A stretch of 48,612 nucleotides of DNA from Anaerolineales bacterium (lineage in GTDB: Bacteria; Chloroflexota; Anaerolineae; Anaerolineales; Villigracilaceae), in contig JAGUZU010000090.1 in assembly GCA_020060625.1 (NCBI GenBank), forward strand, positions 1 through 48,612, read 5' to 3'. The notes beneath the pieces are model-generated. The model was given only the letters and a program-made list of their open reading frames with translations, was not told the DNA's origin and searched no databases. Made by a program: the position numbers and the translations under genes. Below, piece by piece: positions 1-8,426 of this stretch (within the stretch, counting starts at the first letter, position 1; each line of letters starts with the position of its first letter).

Positions 1-4
1 GCGC

Positions 5-70
5 ACAGAGGGCACGGAGATTTTTTAAAGGTTTTTCTCTGTGGACTCCGTGATCTCTGTGGTGAAAAAA
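5..70. repeat. Interspersed repeat ending in TGTGGTGAAA
   Basis: The left part reads CACAGAGGGCACGGAG and the right part CTCCGTGATCTCTGTGGTG, so the two ends are imperfect inverted copies around an A/T-rich centre. The same 3' end (cytosine-rich, then TTTGTGGTGAAAA) recurs at 30549-30568. No ORF covers it. It is probably a non-coding intergenic repeat; its boundaries are approximate. Confidence 0.5.
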
Positions 71-155
71 AGGGAACCCCACCAAATACCAAAGAGCCTA
101 CTTTTATTATGGCGAATGAGTTATCTTTATCGGCGTTTCCCGCCTGCCTGTGGAG

Positions 156-161
156 TATAAT
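156..161 (+). promoter_or_regulatory. Candidate -10 box (TATAAT)
   Basis: A perfect TATAAT lies about 120 bp upstream of the first aminotransferase gene and 6 nt before an ATG that opens a 33-codon ORF. No convincing -35 hexamer is found 16-18 bp upstream. A start site near 168 would leave a leader of about 115 nt for the aminotransferase. This leader contains an imperfect stem (CTGACA at 181-186 with TGTCAG at 194-199). Confidence 0.35.
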
Positions 162-167
162 GGCGGC

Positions 168-269
168 ATGAATGCCCTGCCTGACAGTTTGGTTGTCAGC
201 GCCGCTTCATCTGCGGTTATGGGATTGTATCTGGTCGGAGGAGTGTATCTGACCGGATTTTATTTTTAA
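168..269 (+). CDS. Possible 33-aa leader peptide
   Basis: A short ORF starts at ATG 168 and ends at TAA 267-269, just ahead of the aminotransferase. The predicted peptide is mostly hydrophobic (many Val, Leu, Gly, Ala and Tyr), so it could insert in a membrane. It lies directly behind the TATAAT at 156-161 and has no Shine-Dalgarno, so it would be read from a leaderless transcript. It could equally be untranslated 5' leader. I do not recognise a family and have no comparative support for it being a gene. Confidence 0.2.
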   Translation: MNALPDSLVVSAASSAVMGLYLVGGVYLTGFYF

Positions 270-283
270 TTACAAGGAGCACC

Positions 284-1501
284 ATGAAACTCAGCAAACT
301 GGCAACCGAGATCGCCGAATCTCCGACTTTTGCCTTGAACGAAGAGGCGCGCCTTCTGCGCGAACGGGGCGAAGCCGTCATCAATCTGGGAATCGGCGAG
401 CCGAAAAATAAGACGCCGATTGCCGCCGTCCTTTCATCGGGCGCAAAACTTACCAGCGGGGAGGTGAAATACACGCCGCCCGACGGTCTGCCTTCGATGA
501 AGAAGGCGGTGATCCGTTATACGGAAGAGAATTATGACCGCCTTGTCGCCCCCGAAAACGTGATCGTCACCAACGGAGCGAAGCAGTCGCTTTACAATAT
601 TTTCTATTCCATTCTGAACCCGCAGGATGAAGTGATCGTTATCGCGCCTTACTGGGTGTCGTATCCTGAAATCATCAAAATGTGCATGGGAATTCCGGTC
701 ATTGTCACGCCCGAAGATGGAACCTTCACGCCGCGCTTCGAAGACATCGAACGGGCGGTCACATCCTCTACGCGCGCGATCATCGTCAACAGCCCGAATA
801 ACCCATCGGGAATTGTCTATCCCCCTGAGCTGATCGAAAAGATTGCAGGTCTGTGCGAGCAAAAAGGCATTTTCATGATTTGTGATGACATCTATCACAA
901 ATTGACCTTCAATGGGCATGCCTCTGTCCCGGCTTATTCATTCACAAAAAGGGATGTGGAAAACTCCAACATCATCGTTGTAAACGGCGTGGCAAAGTTA
1001 TACGGCATGACGGGCTTTCGCATCGGCTGGGTGGTCGCTCCGCGGAAGTTGGTGGAGGTGATGACAAACGTCCTGGCGCAGACGACTTCCTGCGTGTCGC
1101 CCATTGCGCAGGCGGCGGCGGAAGGCGCATTGAACGGTTTGCAGTCTGTGGTGGAGGCGCTGCGTTTGCAAATCCAGAACAATTGCGAGGTGCTTTTGCA
1201 GGAAATGAAGACATTCAATAGCGCGCGATTGATCGAGCCACAGGGGACGTTCTACGCCCTGCCTGACCTGCGGGCATTCAATACTAATTCGGTGGAGGTC
1301 TCAAGGTTCCTGCTGAAGAAGGCGATGGTGGTGACGGTTCCTGGCAAGGAATTCGGCATGGAAGGACACATCCGCATTTCGTTCGCAGGAAGCGTGAAGG
1401 ACATTACAGAAGGCATTTCGCGCATCAAATGGGCGCTTGATGCAACCTCGCCCAACGAGATTTACATCGGCGATAAAAAGATGATACGGGACTGGATGTA
1501 G
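284..1501 (+). CDS. Class I/II aminotransferase, aspartate aminotransferase type
   Basis: This is a PLP-dependent, fold-type I aminotransferase of 405 aa, the usual length for the family. The sequence shows the PLP-contacting NSPNNPSG (Asn171 region), the DDIY segment (201-204), the Schiff-base lysine Lys238 in AKLYGMTGFRIGW, and a C-terminal HIRISFAG arginine that normally binds the substrate carboxylate. The start is supported by AAGGAG seven bases before the ATG. It lies 10 bp upstream of PEP carboxykinase. That pairing fits aspartate plus 2-oxoglutarate giving oxaloacetate, which feeds PEP formation. The specificity is inferred from family resemblance and neighbour; another amino acid remains possible. 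Confidence 0.85.
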   Translation: MKLSKLATEIAESPTFALNEEARLLRERGEAVINLGIGEPKNKTPIAAVLSSGAKLTSGEVKYTPPDGLPSMKKAVIRYTEENYDRLVAPENVIVTNGAKQSLYNIFYSILNPQDEVIVIAPYWVSYPEIIKMCMGIPVIVTPEDGTFTPRFEDIERAVTSSTRAIIVNSPNNPSGIVYPPELIEKIAGLCEQKGIFMICDDIYHKLTFNGHASVPAYSFTKRDVENSNIIVVNGVAKLYGMTGFRIGWVVAPRKLVEVMTNVLAQTTSCVSPIAQAAAEGALNGLQSVVEALRLQIQNNCEVLLQEMKTFNSARLIEPQGTFYALPDLRAFNTNSVEVSRFLLKKAMVVTVPGKEFGMEGHIRISFAGSVKDITEGISRIKWALDATSPNEIYIGDKKMIRDWM

Positions 1502-1511
1502 GAAGAGTCTT

Positions 1512-3158
1512 ATGAATAACCTGTTGAATATCAAAACCCCCGCTGAATCCGTTGCCCAGATCCGCAAGGCGGATTACAACCTGTCCAACCAGGGCGCGAG
1601 CAACCTGCGCCTTGCCTATTGGAACCTCCCCACAGAATCGCTGGTGGAGGAGGCGGTCTTTCGCAATGAAGGCGCTGTCGTTGCCGGAGGCGCGTATGTT
1701 GCGAATACCGGAAAGCATACCGCCCGCAGCGCGAACGATAAATTTGTTGTGCGCCATGCCGATTCGGAGAATAACATCTGGTGGGGTGTGTATAACCGCC
1801 CGATTGCCCCCGAAAAATTCGAGGTCTTGTACGACCGCCTGCTTGGGTTCATGCAGGGACGCGATGTGTTCGTGCAGGATGTGTACGCAGGAGCGGATGA
1901 CGCCTACCGCCTGCCCGTGCGCATCGTGACGGAACTTGCCTGGCACAGCCACTTCGTCCGCAATATGTTCATCCTGCCGGGTTCGTTGGAGGAGTACAAA
2001 CGCTTCGTGCCGGAATTTACGATCATCGTCATGCCGTCTTTTAAAGGCATTCCATCAGTGGATGGCACGAACAGCGACACATTCATCTGCCTGTCATTTG
2101 AAAAGAAACTGGGCATCATCGGGAACACGGCGTACGCGGGCGAGATCAAGAAATCGGTATTTACGATCTTGAACTATCTCCTGCCATTGGAGGGCGTTCT
2201 GCCCATGCACTGTTCGGCAAACGTCAACCCCGATGATACGCACGACGTCGCCCTGTTTTTTGGATTGAGCGGAACGGGCAAGACCACGCTGTCGGCGGAT
2301 CCCACACGCCGCCTCATCGGGGACGATGAGCATGGGTGGAGCGATGACGGCGTTTTCAACTTCGAAGGCGGATGCTACGCCAAGGTCATCGGTTTGTCCG
2401 AATCTGCGGAGCCTGAAATTCACGCCACCACGCACCGCTTCGGCACGATTTTAGAGAACGTAACCTACGACCCGGTCTCGCGCATGATCGATCTGGATGA
2501 CGACACGGCTACGGAGAACACCCGCGCCTCCTATCCGCTGGAGTTCATCGCAAACGCCGTCCCGGAGAAAAAAGCCGGGCATCCAAAGAACATCATCCTC
2601 CTCACGTGTGATGCGAGCGGAGTCATGCCCCCCATCGCGCGGTTGACTCCCAATCAGGCGTTGTACCAGTTCATTTCAGGCTACACATCCAAGATCGCCG
2701 GCACGGAAGTCGGTCTGCGCGAGGAGCCGGAGATTACCTTCAGCGCCTGCTTTGGCGGACCGTTCATGGTGCATCACCCCTATAAGTATGCCGAACTGCT
2801 CAAGAATAAGATCGAGCGTTATGGCGTGACGTGCTGGCTGGTGAATACCGGCTGGGTGGGCGGACCGTACGGCGTGGGCAAGCGCATTTCCATCAAATAT
2901 ACGCGCGCCCTGCTCACTGCCGCGTTGAGCGGAAAACTGGCGGACGTAAAATATAAAAAAGACCCGATCTTCGGCTTCGAGGTTCCGGCAACATGTCCCG
3001 GAGTGCCTGATGACGTTTTGGACCCGTCTTCTTCGTGGGGCGACAGGAAAGAATACGACAGGCGCTACAAAGACCTTGCCATGCGCTTCATCCAGAACTT
3101 TGGCAAGTTTACAGACGGCACGCCAAAGGAAGTCGTCGAAGCGGGACCGAAGGTGTAA
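1512..3158 (+). CDS. pckA: Phosphoenolpyruvate carboxykinase (ATP)
   Basis: PEP carboxykinase interconverts oxaloacetate + ATP and PEP + CO2 + ADP, the entry point of gluconeogenesis. The 548-aa protein is of family length. It carries the ATP-type P-loop GLSGTGKTTLSAD (about 251-263) followed by IGDDEHGW (about 269-276), the metal- and nucleotide-binding signature of the ATP-dependent enzymes. The ATG follows GGAAG and lies 10 bp after the aminotransferase stop, so the two are probably co-transcribed. A 30-bp perfect palindrome follows the stop codon and may end transcription. Confidence 0.97.
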   Translation: MNNLLNIKTPAESVAQIRKADYNLSNQGASNLRLAYWNLPTESLVEEAVFRNEGAVVAGGAYVANTGKHTARSANDKFVVRHADSENNIWWGVYNRPIAPEKFEVLYDRLLGFMQGRDVFVQDVYAGADDAYRLPVRIVTELAWHSHFVRNMFILPGSLEEYKRFVPEFTIIVMPSFKGIPSVDGTNSDTFICLSFEKKLGIIGNTAYAGEIKKSVFTILNYLLPLEGVLPMHCSANVNPDDTHDVALFFGLSGTGKTTLSADPTRRLIGDDEHGWSDDGVFNFEGGCYAKVIGLSESAEPEIHATTHRFGTILENVTYDPVSRMIDLDDDTATENTRASYPLEFIANAVPEKKAGHPKNIILLTCDASGVMPPIARLTPNQALYQFISGYTSKIAGTEVGLREEPEITFSACFGGPFMVHHPYKYAELLKNKIERYGVTCWLVNTGWVGGPYGVGKRISIKYTRALLTAALSGKLADVKYKKDPIFGFEVPATCPGVPDDVLDPSSSWGDRKEYDRRYKDLAMRFIQNFGKFTDGTPKEVVEAGPKV

Positions 3159-3167
3159 TATGTTCAA

Positions 3168-3197
3168 ACCTGACAGGTTTTATAAAACCTGTCAGGT
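3168..3197. repeat. Perfect 30-bp palindrome after pckA
   Basis: The left arm ACCTGACAGGTTTTA (3168-3182) is followed at once by its exact reverse complement (3183-3197), then CTTTTAC. In RNA this folds as a long stem with a minimal loop, so it could act as a terminator for the pckA transcript. It could also be a copy of a dispersed palindromic repeat. It sits within the 68-bp gap before the next gene on the same strand. Confidence 0.6.
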
Positions 3198-3226
3198 CTT
3201 TTACGATATGTGATGGGAAGTATTCC

Positions 3227-3901
3227 ATGTCTCGCTCAAAACTTTTGATCAACCTGCTCGCCCGTCTTTTCGGCGGCATATTCATGTTTGCCTTGTTGTT
3301 CTTCCTCCCGGCGGGGACGTGGCGTTACTGGCAGGGATGGATGTACATCGGAGTTCTAATCACCCCCATGCTTTTTGTGATGGCGTACTTTATGAAGCGC
3401 GACCCTGCGCTTCTCGAACGCCGCACAAGGATGCGCGAAGAACGCAGGGAACAGCGCTGGATCATTTTATTCTTTGGCTTGTCATTCATTCTTGCCTTCC
3501 TGCTGCCGGGTTATGACGTTCGGTATGGCTGGTCGAACATGCCCGCCTGGGTTTCCATTGCTGCCGCGGTGGTGATGTTCCTCAGTTATCTGCTCGTTTT
3601 CCGCACCATGCAGGTCAACAGTTACCTTTCGCGGGTGGTGGAAGTGGCGGAAGGGCAGAAGGTGATAGATACGGATGTATATGGCATTGTCCGCCACCCC
3701 ATGTATGTCGGCGTGGTCGTGCTTTTTCTCGTGTCGCCGATTGTGCTTGGGTCGTGGTGGGCGGTGATTCCCGCGCTGCTTGTCATCCCGCTCATTGCCG
3801 CCCGCATCAAGGATGAAGAAACTGCTCTGGAACAGGAACTGCCCGGTTATGTGGAGTACAAGCAGAAGGTCAAATATCGGTTGATTCCGTTTGTGTGGTG
3901 A
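3227..3901 (+). CDS. Isoprenylcysteine carboxyl methyltransferase (ICMT)-like membrane protein
   Basis: A 224-aa polytopic membrane protein of the ICMT/phospholipid methyltransferase family. It has about five hydrophobic segments. The C-terminal half carries the family signature GIVRHPMYVG, followed by a hydrophobic hairpin and an acidic stretch with EQELPGYVEY. In the family this region binds S-adenosylmethionine. The ATG at 3227 was chosen because it precedes the first membrane segment and follows GGGAAG; in-frame codons further upstream only re-read the end of pckA in another frame. The bacterial substrate is unknown, since bacteria lack prenylated CaaX proteins. The gene converges on the SET gene and shares a terminator with it. 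Confidence 0.8.
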   Translation: MSRSKLLINLLARLFGGIFMFALLFFLPAGTWRYWQGWMYIGVLITPMLFVMAYFMKRDPALLERRTRMREERREQRWIILFFGLSFILAFLLPGYDVRYGWSNMPAWVSIAAAVVMFLSYLLVFRTMQVNSYLSRVVEVAEGQKVIDTDVYGIVRHPMYVGVVVLFLVSPIVLGSWWAVIPALLVIPLIAARIKDEETALEQELPGYVEYKQKVKYRLIPFVW

Positions 3902-3922
3902 TAAGCACACATCATGTGCGTA

Positions 3923-3953
3923 AAAAGAGCCAGACTATAAGCCTGGCTCTTTT
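3923..3953. terminator. Bidirectional intrinsic terminator
   Basis: An 11-bp perfect stem (AAAAGAGCCAG at 3923-3933, CTGGCTCTTTT at 3943-3953) encloses a 9-nt loop. It gives a U-rich tail on either strand. It lies between the convergent ICMT-like gene and the SET-domain gene, so it can serve both. Confidence 0.85.
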
Positions 3954-3956
3954 GAA

Positions 3957-4553
3957 TTACGACTTGTCGTACACGGGCGTCTTCATTGTCGCTGGAATTC
4001 CCGCCGACTTTGCATTGCGCATCGCCCGCTCGAACGCGCGGCGTTCCACGCGCTGCGCGTCGATGCAGCGCTGAACGTGCGGGGAAAAATAACCCGCGTA
4101 GCGTTTCTGAAGCTCCGGTCTCTGCCAGTCGTTCCCGCCCACCTTATGGCGGCAGGTGGCTGCGCCGCACAGGCAGTCGAACTCGTCATAAGGCATGGTA
4201 TCGCACATGGCATAATCGAAACAAACTTCCTCGCCGATTTGGATGTCTCGCATGGCAACGAGTCCAATCTGGCCCGAAAGACCTGCGTTCGGGTTGCACG
4301 AGTGATTGACATAATCTCCCTCACCAATGGGGCGCGGCACCAGGAAGTGACGATCTTCGACCTGGAGGCACAACATGCGCTCACGTTCGGGTAGGTGGAT
4401 AAAGGTCTCCCATTCATACACAACGCCGCCGAAAACAGCGATCAACTCGCCCTTCTTAATGGGTTCGAGGGCGAAAATGCTGTTCCCGCTTTTATCGGCT
4501 TTCAGGCGACCTTCCAACTTAGAAGACAGATAGGAACTTGGCTGCTTGGACAT
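3957..4553 (-). CDS. SET domain-containing protein
   Basis: A 198-aa protein of the SET lysine-methyltransferase superfamily. Visible marks are an N-terminal KSGNSIFALEPIKKGELI-type strand, the NHSCNPN motif near residue 103 (AdoMet and target-lysine site), and GEEVCFDYAM with the catalytic tyrosine. These are followed by CLCGAATCR, which looks like a post-SET cysteine cluster. No other domain is present, so it is a stand-alone bacterial SET protein; the substrate cannot be told. The ATG at 4553 follows AAAGGTGAT with good spacing, and a candidate promoter lies at 4642-4669. It is separated by 307 bp from the upstream pseudokinase gene and is probably its own transcription unit. Confidence 0.88.
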   Translation of the reverse strand: MSKQPSSYLSSKLEGRLKADKSGNSIFALEPIKKGELIAVFGGVVYEWETFIHLPERERMLCLQVEDRHFLVPRPIGEGDYVNHSCNPNAGLSGQIGLVAMRDIQIGEEVCFDYAMCDTMPYDEFDCLCGAATCRHKVGGNDWQRPELQKRYAGYFSPHVQRCIDAQRVERRAFERAMRNAKSAGIPATMKTPVYDKS

Positions 4554-4860
4554 TCATATAATCACCTTTCGTTTTTGAGGGTTAAAGATGAACAGCGCCT
4601 CCCGCGGTGGGCGAGCCGCGAAAAACGCCATTGGTGCGTCAATAATACATCAAACGCCCTGCGTGTAAAGGTTTTAAGCCGTGAGATTTGTTTTTATTTT
4701 GTTAATGATTTTTCATTGGATGTTTCCCCGCAGATCATAAAAAAACCTTCCATGCCTTGTGGACTGCAAAAATGTCACCCTTTTTTTGGAAGGGACAAAA
4801 ACGCCTCGCGCTCCACCCGCGCCTGCCCGAACCCATCCGGGTTTGATCAGCCGCCGGAAA
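4554..4860. other. 307-bp intergenic region upstream of the SET gene
   Basis: No convincing gene is seen. It holds the SET ribosome-binding site (AAAGGTG on the minus strand, just above 4553) and a candidate minus-strand promoter. Near the pseudokinase end there is a small hairpin of AACCC/GGGTT type (about 4830-4844). The only open frame across it reads through the SET gene in antisense and is taken as a shadow. Confidence 0.6.
4642..4669 (-). promoter_or_regulatory. Candidate sigma-70-type promoter of the SET gene
   Basis: On the minus strand, TTTACA (4669-4664) is followed after 16 bp by TATTAT (4647-4642). Each box matches five of six consensus bases. Transcription would begin near 4635, giving a leader of about 80 nt for the SET gene. 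Confidence 0.5.
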
Positions 4861-6840
4861 TTAATCCACCCATCTCGCCCCCCAGTCCGGTTCGGGGTGG
4901 TTGGTGAGCTGCGTCTGGTTAGTCCCATCCGAACGCATGATGTACAGGTCAGCCTGTTCGTTGTTGCGAAGCGAGTTGAATACGATGTAGTTTCCATCCG
5001 GCGAAAAGGACGCGCCCGCGTTGTTCCCGCCGTCCGTCAACTGGATGAAGTTTTGGGTCTCGACCTCGATCTTGAAAATATCCTTACCCCCGAACGGACC
5101 GGCGTGTACCAGCACATACCTTCCGTCGGGCGACCAATCCACACTGCCGCCGATGCCCTTCAAACCCTGCGAGATGCGGACGTGGTTTCTCCCATCTGTA
5201 TCCATCACGAAGATTTCGTACTCCTGCGGAATTCCGACTGACATTGCGTAAGCGATCCGCTCGCCGTCCGGTGACCATGCGGTTGCGACAATGTCATTCG
5301 AGCCGGTGTACACCAGGCGCGGATTCAACCCATCCGCGTTGACCATCCAAACGGAAGTGGGTCCGCTGCCCGCGCGGTTTGCAAAGACGATGTAGCGTCC
5401 GTCCGGTGAGAAATCGGGCGAGATCACATTGCCGATATTGTTCGTGATTTGCACCAATTCCTTTTCATTGAAAACCAAACGATAGAGATCGAACGCGCCG
5501 TTGCGGTTGGAGGCAAAGAGCAGGGAATCGCCATCGGGAGGGAAGGCAGGGTAGTAGTTGCTGGCTTCCATGTCGGTGAGTTGGATCAGCCCCGAACCGT
5601 CGCGGTTGACCATGCACAACTGATTGAAGTCTCCCCGCGTGCAGGTAAAAGCGATGCGTCCGCCGTGCGGGTCGGTGGGCTTTGGAATGGGAGTGAGCGT
5701 GGGCGGGGACGTGAAATTCAGCGGGGGTGATGTAAGTTGTTCCGGGAGAATGACGGGGCTTTCTGCGGGGCGTATCAACCAAAACAGCGAGGCGATGCCT
5801 GCCGTCATGGCGAGCAGGAAAATTGGAATGATATTCCTTCGCGCAGTTTTCTTTTTGGGCGCGGCAATTGTGGCAAGGCGGTCTTCGAGCGGGGCGGCGT
5901 CGTCGCTGAGGATGGTCGGTTTGGGCGGGGGGAGAAACTTCCAGCCGCTGAGAATGCCCGAGGTGATGGGAGCAGTTTCCGGCGCGGCGCGAAGCGGAAT
6001 TTTGTCAACCGGGATGCGGACGGCAAGCGCGAGCGCGGAGAGTAGTTCCGTCGTCGTTTTGAATCGGTCGTCGGGATTCTTGCGAAGCGCCCAAAGGATC
6101 ATCCGCGCGAAGTGGTCGGGCAGGTCTTTGTTCAGCGAAGCGGGGGACGGCGGCGTCGTTTCGAGATGCGTGTTGCGGATCGCTTCGATTGTTTTCGGCG
6201 CCGCCTTTCCATTGATCCACGCGCCTGTGACGAGTTGGTACAGGATGACGCCGAGCGAATACATGTCCGCTGCCGTGCCGGGCGCTTCCTTCTGAATTTC
6301 CTCGGGCGATGTGTAAAGCAGGGGGTATTTGTTGAGTTTGCGCGGCGTTTTGTTTCCGAGCGGATGCGCGTTTGGGACGCCGCCGAGAATCGCTTCGCCG
6401 TTTTTGTTGACGCGGATCAGTTCGGGCGCGAGATTGAGGTGAAGGAAGTTTTGTTTATGCAGGGCTTCCAGCGCGTTGCAGACGGCTTTTGCGTGGATGA
6501 GCGCCTCCTCCGCGCCGATGGGGGCGTCTTTGATGATGTCCGCAAATGAGGGTCCGTCCACCCACTCTTCCAAAAGAAAGGCGAGCGTGGGAGTTTGAAA
6601 CAGACCAAGGTATTTTGTTAAATTCGGGTGGGTGATGTTTTGAAGCCTGCCGGATTTGGATTCCAATTCCTTGATGGCTTCGACGTTTTCCGCGATCTTC
6701 TGCGGCAAAAGCGTAAGCGCAAGCGGTCTGCCGCTGCGCTCATCGGTGACGCGGTATAGTTCCCCAAGCGGCGTGGACGCGGCGAATGCTTCGACAGTAT
6801 ATCGGTTGAGGAGTGTTTTTCCCTTTATTGCTGGAGGCAT
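4861..6840 (-). CDS. Membrane pseudokinase with C-terminal TolB-like (PD40) propeller
   Basis: A 659-aa protein with a protein-kinase fold at about 10-275, a single membrane helix at about 337-356, a Pro/Thr-rich linker (360-392) and a WD40-like PD40 propeller (about 393-659) with repeated FSPDG/WSPDG motifs. The kinase part keeps the fold marks (SPE near 178-180 and DMYSLGVILYQLVTG near 192-206). It lacks the catalytic residues. The VAIK lysine is replaced in ALTLL, HRD has become HLN (134-136), and the DFG position reads LGG. It should therefore not transfer phosphate in the usual way. The kinase end would be cytosolic and the propeller outside. It is the last gene of a minus-strand run from trmFO, 15 bp after a small membrane protein. 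No clear Shine-Dalgarno precedes the ATG. Confidence 0.85.
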   Translation of the reverse strand: MPPAIKGKTLLNRYTVEAFAASTPLGELYRVTDERSGRPLALTLLPQKIAENVEAIKELESKSGRLQNITHPNLTKYLGLFQTPTLAFLLEEWVDGPSFADIIKDAPIGAEEALIHAKAVCNALEALHKQNFLHLNLAPELIRVNKNGEAILGGVPNAHPLGNKTPRKLNKYPLLYTSPEEIQKEAPGTAADMYSLGVILYQLVTGAWINGKAAPKTIEAIRNTHLETTPPSPASLNKDLPDHFARMILWALRKNPDDRFKTTTELLSALALAVRIPVDKIPLRAAPETAPITSGILSGWKFLPPPKPTILSDDAAPLEDRLATIAAPKKKTARRNIIPIFLLAMTAGIASLFWLIRPAESPVILPEQLTSPPLNFTSPPTLTPIPKPTDPHGGRIAFTCTRGDFNQLCMVNRDGSGLIQLTDMEASNYYPAFPPDGDSLLFASNRNGAFDLYRLVFNEKELVQITNNIGNVISPDFSPDGRYIVFANRAGSGPTSVWMVNADGLNPRLVYTGSNDIVATAWSPDGERIAYAMSVGIPQEYEIFVMDTDGRNHVRISQGLKGIGGSVDWSPDGRYVLVHAGPFGGKDIFKIEVETQNFIQLTDGGNNAGASFSPDGNYIVFNSLRNNEQADLYIMRSDGTNQTQLTNHPEPDWGARWVD

Positions 6841-6855
6841 TGCAATGTCTGGCGA

Positions 6856-7059
6856 TCAGAGCGCCCACGAAAGCATAAGCCCAAAGATGGCGATGATCAA
6901 ACCGATGTGCAGGAATAGATTGCTGGCGGTCAGGACGTATCCGGGCAGGACGAATTGAAGGACCAGGTTGACGACGATCAGGAGCAATCCGATGATGGGC
7001 AGCAAGCCTTTTCGATGGGCAAGATATTCTGAAAGGTGGTCCAGGAATTTTGAGATCAT
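6856..7059 (-). CDS. Small two-helix membrane protein
   Basis: A 67-aa protein with two strongly hydrophobic segments (about 19-40 and 45-65) after a short charged N-terminus. I do not recognise a family. Its ATG overlaps the hflX stop by 4 bp (7056-7059) and follows GGAGGAAG, which supports it as a real translated gene. Its stop is 15 bp before the pseudokinase start. The position suggests it is co-expressed with hflX and the pseudokinase and may sit in the same membrane; this is inference. Confidence 0.75.
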   Translation of the reverse strand: MISKFLDHLSEYLAHRKGLLPIIGLLLIVVNLVLQFVLPGYVLTASNLFLHIGLIIAIFGLMLSWAL

Positions 7060-8426
7060 GCTTCCTCCGCGTTGGTTTCTTCGATGATGCCGGTCTTGCG
7101 CCCGTTGCTTTTTGCCTGCCAGGGCGAGAACTGGGCTAACAGCCTGCCGGGGATGCGTCCTTGAATGGATACGCCGCCGCGCTCATGTTCCACGCGCTCT
7201 ACCTGCCCCAGTTCGTGGAAGAGGGAGATGAGCGCCCCCTCTTTATATGGAAGGCGGACGCTGATGGGGGAATACGCCTCGAAGAGTTCCTCTTGAACCA
7301 ATTGGAGGAGGTCTCGAACGCCTTCGCCCGTCAATGCGGAAATGGCGACGGATTTCTGAAAGTTTTGCAATATTTTTCTGGCGTTCGCCGGGTCTTTCAA
7401 AAGGTCTGCCTTGTTCAGCGCAGTGACCATGGGAATGTGACCCGCGCCAATCTCTTCGAGCGTTTCCTGCACCGCCTGATATTGACCGAGCGCATTGCGG
7501 TGGGAAATATCCACCACATGAAGCAGGAGGTCGGCTTCGGCGATCTCCTCCAGCGTGGCATGAAACGCCGCAACCAGCGTGGTGGGCAGTTTTTGAATGA
7601 AGCCGACCGTATCCGTGAAAAGCGCGGTGTTTTCGCCTTTGAGCTGCACCCGCCGGGTGGTGGGATCGAGCGTGGCAAATAACTGGTCGGCGATGTAAAC
7701 GTCGGCGTTGGAGAGGCGGTTTAGGAGCGTGGACTTTCCTGCATTCGTATAGCCAACAAGGGCGACAGTCGGGATGCGCGAACGCTTTCGCTGGGCGCGG
7801 TATCTCATGCGGTGCGCCTCGACTTTCTCCAACTCGCGTTTGATGTGCGCGATCCTTGTGCGGATCGAGCGGCGGTCTACTTCGAGCTGGGTTTCGCCGG
7901 GTCCGCGCAAGCCCACGCCTCCGGTGGAACCGGCGCGTCCGCCTCCGCCGCCCGCCTGTCTCTCCAGATGGGTCCATGCGCGGGTGAGGCGGGGGAGATT
8001 GTATTCATATTGCGCGAGTTCCACTTGCAGCATACCCTCTTTGGTGTGGGCGTGCTGGGCGAAGATATCGAGGATCAGGGCGGTGCGATCAATGACGCGC
8101 AGATTCTTGCCGAGCGCTTTTTCGAGTTCGCGCTGGTGACGCGGCGAAAGTTCGTCGTCGAAGATGACAACCTCGGCGAGAGTCTCCTCGGCGAGCGCTT
8201 TCAGTTCCTCCACTTTGCCGGGACCGATGTAGGTCTCGACATTCGGGCGGTTGAGTTTTTGCGTGAGCTCGCCCACCACGTCCACGCCTGCGGTATCTGC
8301 GAGGAGCGCGAGTTCCAAAAGCGAATCTTCAAGCCCGAGAATTTGTTTGCCGCCGAATAATTCGACGCCGACGAGAAACGCGCGTTCACGCGGCGGGGTT
8401 GTCGGTTGGGGGATTTTCTTTGCCAC
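7056..8426 (-). CDS. hflX: GTPase HflX
   Basis: HflX is a ribosome-associated GTPase that splits stalled or inactive 70S ribosomes, mainly under stress. The 456-aa sequence shows the N-terminal HflX domain, the Gly-rich linker (GGGGGRAGSTGG, then GLRGPGETQLEVDRR), and the G1 motif GYTNAGKST. These are followed by DTVGFI (G3) and NKADLL (G4). The start is GTG at 8426, with no strong Shine-Dalgarno. It overlaps the 3' end of the histidine kinase gene by 41 bp, so its translation may be coupled. The downstream overlap is 4 bp. Confidence 0.95.
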   Translation of the reverse strand: MAKKIPQPTTPPRERAFLVGVELFGGKQILGLEDSLLELALLADTAGVDVVGELTQKLNRPNVETYIGPGKVEELKALAEETLAEVVIFDDELSPRHQRELEKALGKNLRVIDRTALILDIFAQHAHTKEGMLQVELAQYEYNLPRLTRAWTHLERQAGGGGGRAGSTGGVGLRGPGETQLEVDRRSIRTRIAHIKRELEKVEAHRMRYRAQRKRSRIPTVALVGYTNAGKSTLLNRLSNADVYIADQLFATLDPTTRRVQLKGENTALFTDTVGFIQKLPTTLVAAFHATLEEIAEADLLLHVVDISHRNALGQYQAVQETLEEIGAGHIPMVTALNKADLLKDPANARKILQNFQKSVAISALTGEGVRDLLQLVQEELFEAYSPISVRLPYKEGALISLFHELGQVERVEHERGGVSIQGRIPGRLLAQFSPWQAKSNGRKTGIIEETNAEEA

